From: Dehalococcoidia bacterium LH_S1
GTDB lineage: Bacteria > Chloroflexota > Dehalococcoidia > SZUA-161 > SpSt-899
Assembly (NCBI GenBank): GCA_023660035.1
Contig: JAGXOF010000023.1
Span: 1 to 13,290, forward strand
Direction: 5' to 3'
DNA length: 13,290 nucleotides
In this document: piece by piece, positions 6,116 to 11,060 of the stretch
How the letters are laid out: every line of letters starts with the position of its first letter
Position numbering within the stretch: the stretch's first letter is position 1
Notes under the pieces: model-generated
Database searches by the model: none
The model's input: only the letters and a program-made list of their open reading frames with translations
What the model was told of the DNA's origin: nothing
Position numbers and translations under genes: made by a program

Positions 6116-6338
6116 AAGGAGGAGCCTCCGATATACCGGCTTCCTGGGTTGTTGTCTCCTCGGTCAGCATTTCCTCCATCGCCTCGGAGATGGAATCCCG
6201 GATGGCTGCCCTGAGTTGGGGGAGGAGGCTGGATCTCACTGCCTCCTTTACCACATCCCTTGCCTCCAAAGCTATCTTGTCTATCTCCTGTGATACAATC
6301 TGCTGTATTGCATTTCTTGTTCTTAAATCCTTATCCAT
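5946..6338 (-). CDS. Acidic N-terminal segment of the GvpL/F protein, or separate gas-vesicle accessory ORF
   Basis: 130-aa ORF starting 3 bases after the gvpK stop. Residues 1 to about 60 are amphipathic helix (RNAIQQIVSQEIDKIALEAR, then AAIRDSISEAMEEMLTEE). The rest is a low-complexity Glu/Pro/Lys linker containing two copies of EEEMPKVEEEPVPKEVK. The first copy continues as TAAAPSEVEVPP; the second breaks into DRRCALRG and stops at 5946 because of one extra base. The other frame continues TAAAPSEAELPTEEIEV and enters the GvpF/GvpL domain, so the ORF is best read as the N-terminal part of a longer, frameshifted GvpF/L. If the frameshift is real the cell may make two proteins. I do not recognise the helical segment as any named Gvp. 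Confidence 0.7.
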   Translation of the reverse strand: MDKDLRTRNAIQQIVSQEIDKIALEARDVVKEAVRSSLLPQLRAAIRDSISEAMEEMLTEETTTQEAGISEAPPSPEEEMPKVEEEPVPKEVKTAAAPSEVEVPPEEEMPKVEEEPVPKEVKDRRCALRG

Positions 6339-6341
6339 CGG

Positions 6342-6665
6342 TTATATCCCCTGCTCGTCAGCTTCGTCTCGCCATCTGTCCGGATTTATCGTCCTATCCA
6401 CGACATCGTCAACGATATCATCCAGACCGTCTCTTACTGCTCGCACCGATTCGGTTACGCCCTGCTCCTCCTTTATCTCCTCGATAGCTATATCAAGGTC
6501 CATCAAGGCTTGCCCCAGACGCTCAGTTTCCTCATCGGTTAGACTACCACCCTCCATCCTTTTAAAGGACTCTATCCGGAGAGTATCCCTGATTATTTCC
6601 ACCAGAGCCAAAACCAGCCCCAGTGTTCCATGCTTTAGGTTGTCTTCATCGATATCAAGTGCCAT
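6342..6665 (-). CDS. gvpK: Gas vesicle protein GvpK
   Basis: 107-aa GvpK, a conserved gas-vesicle assembly protein. The diagnostic block runs from KHGTLGLVLALVEIIRDTLR through the near-invariant RMEGGSLTDEETERLGQALM to DLDIAIEEIKEEQGV, roughly residues 11-72. The C-terminal extension (DGLDDIVDDVVDRTINPDRW) is acidic and lineage-specific. The start at 6665 has GGAGGCTCATGT upstream. The stop is 3 bases before the next ATG, and its GGGGATATAA end likely provides that gene's ribosome binding site, so the two are translationally coupled. Length and motif agree with the family. Confidence 0.94.
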   Translation of the reverse strand: MALDIDEDNLKHGTLGLVLALVEIIRDTLRIESFKRMEGGSLTDEETERLGQALMDLDIAIEEIKEEQGVTESVRAVRDGLDDIVDDVVDRTINPDRWRDEADEQGI

Positions 6666-6677
6666 ACATGAGCCTCC

Positions 6678-6703
6678 AGAATTAAGCTTTAAGGATTAAG
6701 TCC
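6678..6703. repeat. Dispersed AT-rich intergenic repeat, copy 4
   Basis: CAGAATTAAGC followed by TTTAAGGATTAAGTCC, a short copy of the family just upstream of gvpK. Confidence 0.6.
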
Positions 6704-6706
6704 TTT

Positions 6707-6781
6707 TTATAAACCGTTTAGCATCTTTCCAACCTCCTCGCACAGGCGCATCAATCCCGGGTGATCTTCATCGTCGTTCAT
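6707..6781 (-). CDS. Possible 24-aa peptide or gene remnant
   Basis: ATG 6781-6779 opens 24 codons reading MNDDEDHPGLMRLCEEVGKM and on to NGL, ending at TAA. The composition looks protein-like (acidic start, amphipathic helix), but the AGAGGT upstream is too far away to be a normal ribosome binding site. The upstream reading frame is blocked after nine codons. It may be the tail of a broken small gene. Weak call. Confidence 0.2.
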   Translation of the reverse strand: MNDDEDHPGLMRLCEEVGKMLNGL

Positions 6782-6848
6782 ATAACCTAAATCTTTACCT
6801 CTAAGGAGCTATCTGCCATATTAAGAAAATGGCTATAATCCTTATTTC

Positions 6849-7490
6849 TTACTTCTTAATCCTGACCTCCAGGACGCCGTTCTTATAAGATTTCTCCGGT
6901 ATCCCTTTAACCGGGCAGGGCAAAGCCACCTCCTTGTAATACTTACGGTAAGGGGTATCGGCGGATATAGTGATGCTAGCTTCTTTTAGCTCAACCCTTA
7001 TATCCTTTTCTTCTACCCCAGGGAGTTCAGCGATTATCTTCAGGAGCTCTTTCTCCTCAAAGATATCCACTAGAACTTCTTTTTCTACCTTCTCCTCTTT
7101 GGGGCGTGGCTTCCTAGCTTGCTTCTTATCGGTCGACCTCTCGGAGGCTAAGGTCTCTATTGAAAAATCTCGTTCTACCTTGGGTATAGAGCCTTTTTTG
7201 GGTATGCCGCCAAGCCCAACTCCAATCCCTCCTCCCTCCGCTCTCTTTAGAGGTGTCTCCCTAAACTTCTTATCAACCTCCTTATTGATAGCATCCAATC
7301 TCTCCTGAAAAGCCTCTGAATCCTCCAAACCTTCAAGCATCTTACTCAGCCCGGGGATGAAATCGCCCAATCCTCGGAGCACGCCACCAGCCGCCCCACC
7401 ACCCTTAGACATCCTTTGCTGCTCCTCCAGCCTCTTTATCTTCTCTTCAAGCTCCCTTATCTTTTCTTCCCGTTCATTCTTTTCAGCCAT
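6849..7490 (-). CDS. Hsp20 family (GvpH-like) small heat-shock protein
   Basis: Small heat-shock protein with a long N-terminal region. The ORF is open from a GTG at 7499, but the ATG at 7490 (MAEKNERE) has GGAGGTGA seven bases upstream, inside the end of the preceding gene, and is the better start, giving 213 aa. Residues about 5-25 form a coiled coil (IRELEEKIKRLEEQQR), then a Gly-rich segment and an amphipathic part (LRGLGDFIPGLSKMLEGLED), a basic linker (KKQARKPRPKEEKV), and the alpha-crystallin domain (LVDIFEEKELLKIIAELPGV, ending KNGVLEVRIKK). AELPGV and NGVLEV are Hsp20 hallmarks. GvpH of haloarchaeal clusters is also an Hsp20-type protein, so a role in protecting or organising Gvp proteins is likely. 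It overlaps the HTH gene by 8 bases. Confidence 0.88.
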   Translation of the reverse strand: MAEKNEREEKIRELEEKIKRLEEQQRMSKGGGAAGGVLRGLGDFIPGLSKMLEGLEDSEAFQERLDAINKEVDKKFRETPLKRAEGGGIGVGLGGIPKKGSIPKVERDFSIETLASERSTDKKQARKPRPKEEKVEKEVLVDIFEEKELLKIIAELPGVEEKDIRVELKEASITISADTPYRKYYKEVALPCPVKGIPEKSYKNGVLEVRIKK

Positions 7491-8244
7491 AGCACTCACC
7501 TCCTGACTTCTTAATCCTCTCTATCTTGATCCTTAAAACGCCATTCTTGCACTCTACCTGCGCCTCCCTGGCTAACTCCAGTGGGGCAGATAACTGGGCT
7601 ATTATGCTTATATGCTTATTCTCCTCGAAAATATCCACTAATGGCTGGTTCCTTTTGCTCGGCAGTAAGCTATCTTCCAGCCACCAGCTAAACAGGACCT
7701 TTTCACCAGTTATGGAGTCAATTTTAGAGCTTTGAAAGCTTACTATATCCTTCCCCAGAATCCGCTTGGCGGCAGTATTTATTGACTCCTTCAATCGGGA
7801 CAGCACATCCATATCATTTTCTGCCCTCACAAGTTCTGCCAGCTCACCGATTTCAGCATGCCTGTTCCACCAGAGATACCAAAGTATCTGCCGATTCTTC
7901 TCATCCACCGCATCCAGGACTTTGCCCAAGTCCCCCTCGGCTTTCCTTTCAGGGAAAGTGCCAAGCTCAGCAGAGAGGTTTTCAATTGGTTCCAAGACCT
8001 CCATTCGGAGCATCTCCCTCACTTTAGCGGAGCGGTTTAGGGCAAGGGAGAGAACTTGAGGCATATACTTGCCACTTGGCGCCTTTCCTTCTTTCAACCA
8101 TCTGCTCACCAAAGCTGGTTTACAACCCAACTCCTCAGCCACTCTTTCTTTATCCCTATATTCCTCCCATAGGGAGATAAATATATCCAATCTAAGGTTT
8201 TGAGGGATAAAGGGGGTCAACTTTTGAGCTACTTCCTTCATCAT
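7483..8244 (-). CDS. HTH DNA-binding protein with truncated C-terminal Hsp20-like domain
   Basis: 253-aa protein. Residues about 15-55 form a helix-turn-helix of Cro/CI or resolvase-like kind (YRDKERVAEELGCKPALVSR, then WLKEGKAPSGKY). A helical middle follows, with a possible second winged-helix-like region at 146-190. The C-terminus (PLVDIFEENKHISIIAQL, then AQVECKNGVLRIKI) closely parallels the Hsp20 encoded next door, which reads VLVDIFEEKELLKIIAEL and NGVLEVRIKK, but it is only about 45 residues, missing the middle strands. The family thus couples DNA binding to an Hsp20-like tail. It is probably a regulator of this operon that can interact with the adjacent Hsp20 through the shared fold; that is inference. 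The start has GAAGGAAAGAG upstream. Confidence 0.75.
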   Translation of the reverse strand: MMKEVAQKLTPFIPQNLRLDIFISLWEEYRDKERVAEELGCKPALVSRWLKEGKAPSGKYMPQVLSLALNRSAKVREMLRMEVLEPIENLSAELGTFPERKAEGDLGKVLDAVDEKNRQILWYLWWNRHAEIGELAELVRAENDMDVLSRLKESINTAAKRILGKDIVSFQSSKIDSITGEKVLFSWWLEDSLLPSKRNQPLVDIFEENKHISIIAQLSAPLELAREAQVECKNGVLRIKIERIKKSGGECYG

Positions 8245-8257
8245 CTCTTTCCTTCAA

Positions 8258-8278
8258 AAGGATTAAGCTATAATCCTA
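8258..8278. repeat. Dispersed AT-rich intergenic repeat, copy 5
   Basis: AGGATTAAGCTATAATCCT, a short copy that doubles as an imperfect inverted repeat (AGGATTA/TAATCCT), between the HTH gene and the zinc-ribbon gene. Confidence 0.55.
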
Positions 8279-8638
8279 AACATCACTTCCCTTCCAGCCA
8301 CAAAGATAGCATCCCTTCTCTCGTAACTCTTTAGTTATCACCAACGCGCCGCAATTGGGGCATCTGGTCTTGTAACTCTCGGTGGCTGCTTTGCTCTCCT
8401 GCCCACCGGCTCCGCTGGCTCTCTTTGCCTTGGCAAGCTCAAGTTCCTCTTCAGTTCCCTTCCAGCCACAAGCCCAGCAGCCTTCGGTGAGAATCTGCCT
8501 CTTTGCCACCTTCTTTCCACAATTGGGACACAACACCCAATAGGTAGAAGCCTTCAGCTTCTCCTCTTCATCCCCTTTCTCTTCTTTCGAGGCTTTCTTG
8601 ATTTGGTCTAAGATTGTTTTGGAAACCGGGTCAAACAT
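8276..8638 (-). CDS. Protein with two CPxCG...GCxxCGW zinc ribbons
   Basis: Protein of about 120 aa. I chose ATG at 8638 (MFDPVSKTILDQIKKASK) because GGAGGAGAAA precedes it; an ATG 12 bases upstream is possible but lacks a ribosome binding site. Counting from 8638, ribbon 1 has Cys37, 40, 54 and 57 (CPNCGKKVAKRQILTEGCWA, then CGWKG) and ribbon 2 has Cys93, 96, 110 and 113 (CPNCGALVITKELREKGCYL, then CGWKG). The linker is charged with a Gly/Ala patch. The same ribbon ends both GvpJ-like proteins in this cluster. This gene follows one of them, so it may be a soluble partner or a template from which the ribbons spread. No catalytic domain is present. Confidence 0.82.
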   Translation of the reverse strand: MFDPVSKTILDQIKKASKEEKGDEEEKLKASTYWVLCPNCGKKVAKRQILTEGCWACGWKGTEEELELAKAKRASGAGGQESKAATESYKTRCPNCGALVITKELREKGCYLCGWKGSDV

Positions 8639-8650
8639 TTTCTCCTCCAT

Positions 8651-8752
8651 CAAAGGATTAAGCCATAAGGATTCAGGATTAAGAGATTGATTCCTCCTGT
8701 GCTTATTTTCCCCTCCATGCTTAATACTTAACGCTTAATTCTGAATTATGAA
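8651..8752. repeat. Dispersed AT-rich intergenic repeat, copy 6
   Basis: The gap contains AAGGATTAAG, ATTCAGGATTAAG and, in the opposite orientation, CTTAATACTTAACGCTTAAT and CTTAATTCTGAATT. The last is the exact reverse complement of AATTCAGAATTAAG in copy 3. Confidence 0.7.
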
Positions 8753-8753
8753 C

Positions 8754-9128
8754 TCAGCGAGCTTCCATCTCAGGCGCCGCTTTGGCACGAGCTGCCTTGG
8801 CTTTGGCGCTCACCCAACCGCACCAGGGACAACCTTCATTAAGAAGGTCATCCGTAGGGACCCTCTTCCCACACTGGGGACACTCACTTTTATCAACCAT
8901 AGTCTCTTTCCAGGCAGCAGTTTCATAATTTGTCCCTGAGGGAAACTCCAGACCATACTTGGCTGCCGTCTCGAAGGAAGCCAGAGCAGCTCTGATCTTG
9001 ATGCCCAATAGCTCAACCCCAGCTACAGACACCGTGATGTCAGCGTTGATTACCAAACCTTTGTCCAGGATTCTATCGATTACATCAACCAGCGTTGAAC
9101 CTGAATCCTTCTCTGCTGTCATTCCCAT
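8754..9128 (-). CDS. gvpJ: GvpA/J-family shell protein fused to a C-terminal zinc ribbon
   Basis: 124-aa protein. Residues 12-58 are the gas-vesicle shell-family domain (LVDVIDRILDKGLVINADIT, then VSVAGVELLGIKIRAALASF and ETAAKYG). VIDRILDKG and the hydrophobic hairpin are hallmarks of the GvpA/GvpJ family. NADIT replaces the DAWVR of major GvpA, favouring a GvpJ-type minor component. After a short linker comes a zinc ribbon, Cys83, 86, 100 and 103 (CPQCGKRVPTDDLLNEGCPW, then CGW), and an Ala/Lys-rich tail. The start at 9128 directly follows the TAA of the upstream gene, with GGAGGTAAAATAA overlapping that gene's 3' end, so translation is coupled. The paralogue at 4709-3597 has the same ends with two GRAM-like domains inserted. 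Ordinary GvpA/J proteins have no zinc ribbon. Confidence 0.88.
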   Translation of the reverse strand: MGMTAEKDSGSTLVDVIDRILDKGLVINADITVSVAGVELLGIKIRAALASFETAAKYGLEFPSGTNYETAAWKETMVDKSECPQCGKRVPTDDLLNEGCPWCGWVSAKAKAARAKAAPEMEAR

Positions 9129-9683
9129 TTATTTTACCTCCTTCTCCTCTTTTTCTTCCGAAGGGGGCATTGGTTTTCTATCCCTTGCCCTTCTCTTCTC
9201 CACCATTCTCATGGTTGCCTCTGCAGCGGGGATTTCAGGGATAATGCCTTGCCCACGGCATAGCTCACAGGTAAGCGGTGGGCGACTAATGTCTGGGGCA
9301 AGCCCAGTGCCGTGGCAACGGGGACATTCTATCAATGGCTCAGGAATTCTCACTACCCCCTTGCCGCCACAGGCAAGGCAATGAAGCCTGTTCCTAGTAT
9401 AGGGCTGGATTCCCGTCCCGTGGCAGAAATTACATATCCTTATCGGCTCTTCAATCCAGAAGGAACCTTTCCCCTGACAGGCGCGGCACACCGATGTCCA
9501 CCACGGGTATTCACCACTCCCCCGGCATAATCCGCACCTTACCAGGAGTCTGTTCTCAACTCGTTCAATTATTCTGTCCTCCAGTTTCTCCACAATTATC
9601 TCCATAGGATAATCCCTTGGGCTTCGCCAGGTATTCCTTATTTCCTTCCCTGGTGTTTCCAATGCTGATAGCGTGTATTTCAT
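9129..9683 (-). CDS. DnaJ-type zinc-finger protein without a J domain (six CxxCxGxG motifs)
   Basis: 184-aa protein. After an N-terminal region of about 49 aa (helical, KLEDRIIERVENRLLV) come six CxxCxGxG-type motifs: CGLCRGSG (50), CRACQGKG (66), CNFCHGTG (84), CLACGGKG (102), CPRCHGTG (120) and CELCRGQG (139). DnaJ/Hsp40 has four such motifs binding two zinc ions; six would give three zinc sites. There is no J domain (no HPD) and no DnaJ C-terminal substrate domain. The tail is charged (EKKRARD, then PPSEEKEEKEVK). The start at 9683 follows AGGGGGTGAA. Sharing an operon with dnaK suggests it presents clients to DnaK or binds unfolded Gvp proteins, but without a J domain it should not stimulate ATPase activity; another J protein would be needed. 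Confidence 0.85.
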   Translation of the reverse strand: MKYTLSALETPGKEIRNTWRSPRDYPMEIIVEKLEDRIIERVENRLLVRCGLCRGSGEYPWWTSVCRACQGKGSFWIEEPIRICNFCHGTGIQPYTRNRLHCLACGGKGVVRIPEPLIECPRCHGTGLAPDISRPPLTCELCRGQGIIPEIPAAEATMRMVEKRRARDRKPMPPSEEKEEKEVK

Positions 9684-9694
9684 TTCACCCCCTT

Positions 9695-9723
9695 AGCATT
9701 ATTCAGCCTTAATTCTTAATCCT
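9695..9723. repeat. Dispersed AT-rich intergenic repeat, copy 7
   Basis: AGCATTATTCAGCC followed by TTAATTCTTAATCCTGG. It overlaps the last codons of gvpN, so the final residues of GvpN (TRIKN) are partly encoded by the repeat. Confidence 0.55.
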
Positions 9724-10623
9724 GGTGCCACAATATTTCTCTATTAAGCTCCTAACCCTAACCTCATCAATCTCGGCTGCTTCTGACGCCAGGATATCAA
9801 GACAACTCTGGACAAAGTTTTCATCCTTAGCACTTAACTTAGCATCCGATAGCTTTAACACTTTAGCGAGCATGATGCATGACCTCACCGTAGGCGTTTT
9901 ACCATCCTTTCTAGTATCTCCTACAATATCTACAATCTTCTCAGCCTGAGAGCGTGAGATGCCCGACTTAGCACAGGTTATGGCGATTTCAGTTTCTCGA
10001 TCATAGTGACCTAACTTTACGGTAATCATTCTGTCCTTCAAGGCATCTTGAGCGGCATAGACCCCGGCATATTCCTCAGGATTGGAGGTAAAGATGGCTA
10101 AGAAATCAGGGTGAATTTGAAGATAACCTTCTTCTCCTCGGGCAGCGGGCAGGTCAAGGACTTTCTCCTCCAGAACCGGGAGTAGCACGTTATTTGCCTC
10201 AGGGCGGGAGCGGGTGAACTCATCGTAAAGGAGGGTGAACCCATGCTTACAGGCGACGGTGAGGCGATTGTCCATCCATTCCCTTGAAAAGCTCTCGTCC
10301 GTTTTCATCACCGAATGAACGAAATTATCCACAACTTTTCTTCTCCGATAGCCCTGCTCGCCACCGACCAAGTCTCTGCTAGAGAATTGCTCATCACCGT
10401 GAATTAACATCACCGGTCGCTCAAGCTGAGCAGCTAAATACAAAGCCAGGGATGTTTTTCCGGTGCCCGCGGGACCGGCAAAGTGAACCGGGTAGCCGGC
10501 ATGGATATAATTAACAGCACGTCTGATTATGTTTTTAACATAGGGCGTCTCCACGAAGCCAGGCTGCTTTTTAGCTATTACGATAGGTTTAATCTCTAAG
10601 GTCTCTTCCATGCCGCCCCTCAT
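9709..10623 (-). CDS. gvpN: Gas vesicle AAA+ ATPase GvpN
   Basis: 304-aa MoxR-type AAA+ ATPase required for normal vesicle growth in characterised systems. Motifs: Walker A GPAGTGKT (50-57), Walker B FTLLYDEFTR (129-138), and a sensor-1-like FLAIFTSNPEEYAGV. The N-terminal FVETPYVKNIIRRAVNYIHA and HGDEQFSSRDLVGGEQGYRR segments are typical of GvpN rather than generic MoxR proteins, as is the association with gvpK and gvpO. The ATG at 10623 overlaps the upstream stop by 4 bases (ATGA), giving translational coupling; the ATG four codons later (MEETLE) is an alternative. Length and motif set are normal, and no essential motif appears missing. Confidence 0.95.
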   Translation of the reverse strand: MRGGMEETLEIKPIVIAKKQPGFVETPYVKNIIRRAVNYIHAGYPVHFAGPAGTGKTSLALYLAAQLERPVMLIHGDEQFSSRDLVGGEQGYRRRKVVDNFVHSVMKTDESFSREWMDNRLTVACKHGFTLLYDEFTRSRPEANNVLLPVLEEKVLDLPAARGEEGYLQIHPDFLAIFTSNPEEYAGVYAAQDALKDRMITVKLGHYDRETEIAITCAKSGISRSQAEKIVDIVGDTRKDGKTPTVRSCIMLAKVLKLSDAKLSAKDENFVQSCLDILASEAAEIDEVRVRSLIEKYCGTRIKN

Positions 10624-11000
10624 CTTTTCTCGTATTTGGCTCTGATTTCCTTCTCCCTCCTCTGGTATTCCTCGTCGCCTATCTGGTCACTCTCAAGAAG
10701 GGTTCTTAAATCCAGAATTTCGTCCTCCAGCCCTGGCTTCTCCAAAAGCTCGGCCTCGGCCCGTTCCTTAACTTCCTCAGCAATATAGCTTAGGGATTCG
10801 AATGGGGCGAGGGAAAGCTCCCACAGGCCTCCTACATCCGTGCTTCCTCTATCCAGCCGGTTCAGGTCATATTCTCTGGGGCGTCTCCCAGCAGGGGGCT
10901 TGGAAGGCTTCTCTCTTTTCACTTCCTCAACCCTTCGAAATACAGGCGAAAACATTGGAGCTTTTAACTTAGTCCCTCTGATATACTTCTTCTTAGCCAT
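10620..11000 (-). CDS. GvpG-like protein with basic N-terminal extension
   Basis: 126-aa protein. The C-terminal half (about 63-126) follows the GvpG pattern: APFESLSYIAEEVKERAEAE, an LEKPGLEDEILDLRTLLESD segment and a DEEYQRREKEIRAKYEKR end, like the xxLLxLPxAPxxGxxWVAxxVxxEAExxxxDxxxIxxELxxL layout of GvpG. The N-terminal half is basic, Pro-rich and probably disordered (MAKKKYIRGTKLKAPMFSPV, then KREKPSKPPAGRRPREYD). The start has GGAGAGGAA immediately upstream. It is the second GvpG-type gene in the window (the other is at the right edge) and directly precedes gvpN with a 4-base overlap. Family assignment is by pattern only, so moderate. Confidence 0.68.
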   Translation of the reverse strand: MAKKKYIRGTKLKAPMFSPVFRRVEEVKREKPSKPPAGRRPREYDLNRLDRGSTDVGGLWELSLAPFESLSYIAEEVKERAEAELLEKPGLEDEILDLRTLLESDQIGDEEYQRREKEIRAKYEKR

Positions 11001-11010
11001 TTCCTCTCCT

Positions 11011-11060
11011 CAGCATTAAGCCTTAAGAATTCAGGATTAGGTCTTAATGCTTAATTCTTT
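11011..11060. repeat. Dispersed AT-rich intergenic repeat, copy 8, with inverted repeat
   Basis: GCATTAAG (11013-11020) and CTTAATGC (11043-11050) form a perfect 8-base inverted repeat around CCTTAAGAATTCAGGATTAG. It overlaps the 3' end of the ArsA-like gene. Confidence 0.65.

Larger units (their letters stand above)
6666..6848. other. Intergenic region between the hsp20 gene and gvpK
   Basis: This 183-base gap contains a repeat copy (6678-6703) and a 24-codon minus-strand ORF at 6781-6707, listed separately. A nearby ATG at 6816 begins a short frame that would join the 24-codon ORF after a one-base change. No clear promoter is visible. Confidence 0.4.

Noticed and set aside
5937..6293. Plus-strand ORF with repeated FDLWHLLLRG, suggesting a repeat protein
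   Set aside because: It is the antisense translation of the tandem repeat in the gvpL region and lacks a ribosome binding site.
6849..7499. GTG at 7499 as the hsp20 start
   Set aside because: The Shine-Dalgarno GGAGGTGA overlaps this codon and is correctly spaced for the ATG at 7490.
7483..8244. Phage-type repressor indicating a prophage
   Set aside because: No other phage genes are present, and the Hsp20-like tail ties it to the neighbouring gvp cluster.
9709..10623. Generic MoxR regulator ATPase
   Set aside because: The flanking gvp genes and GvpN-like N-terminal blocks make GvpN the better call.
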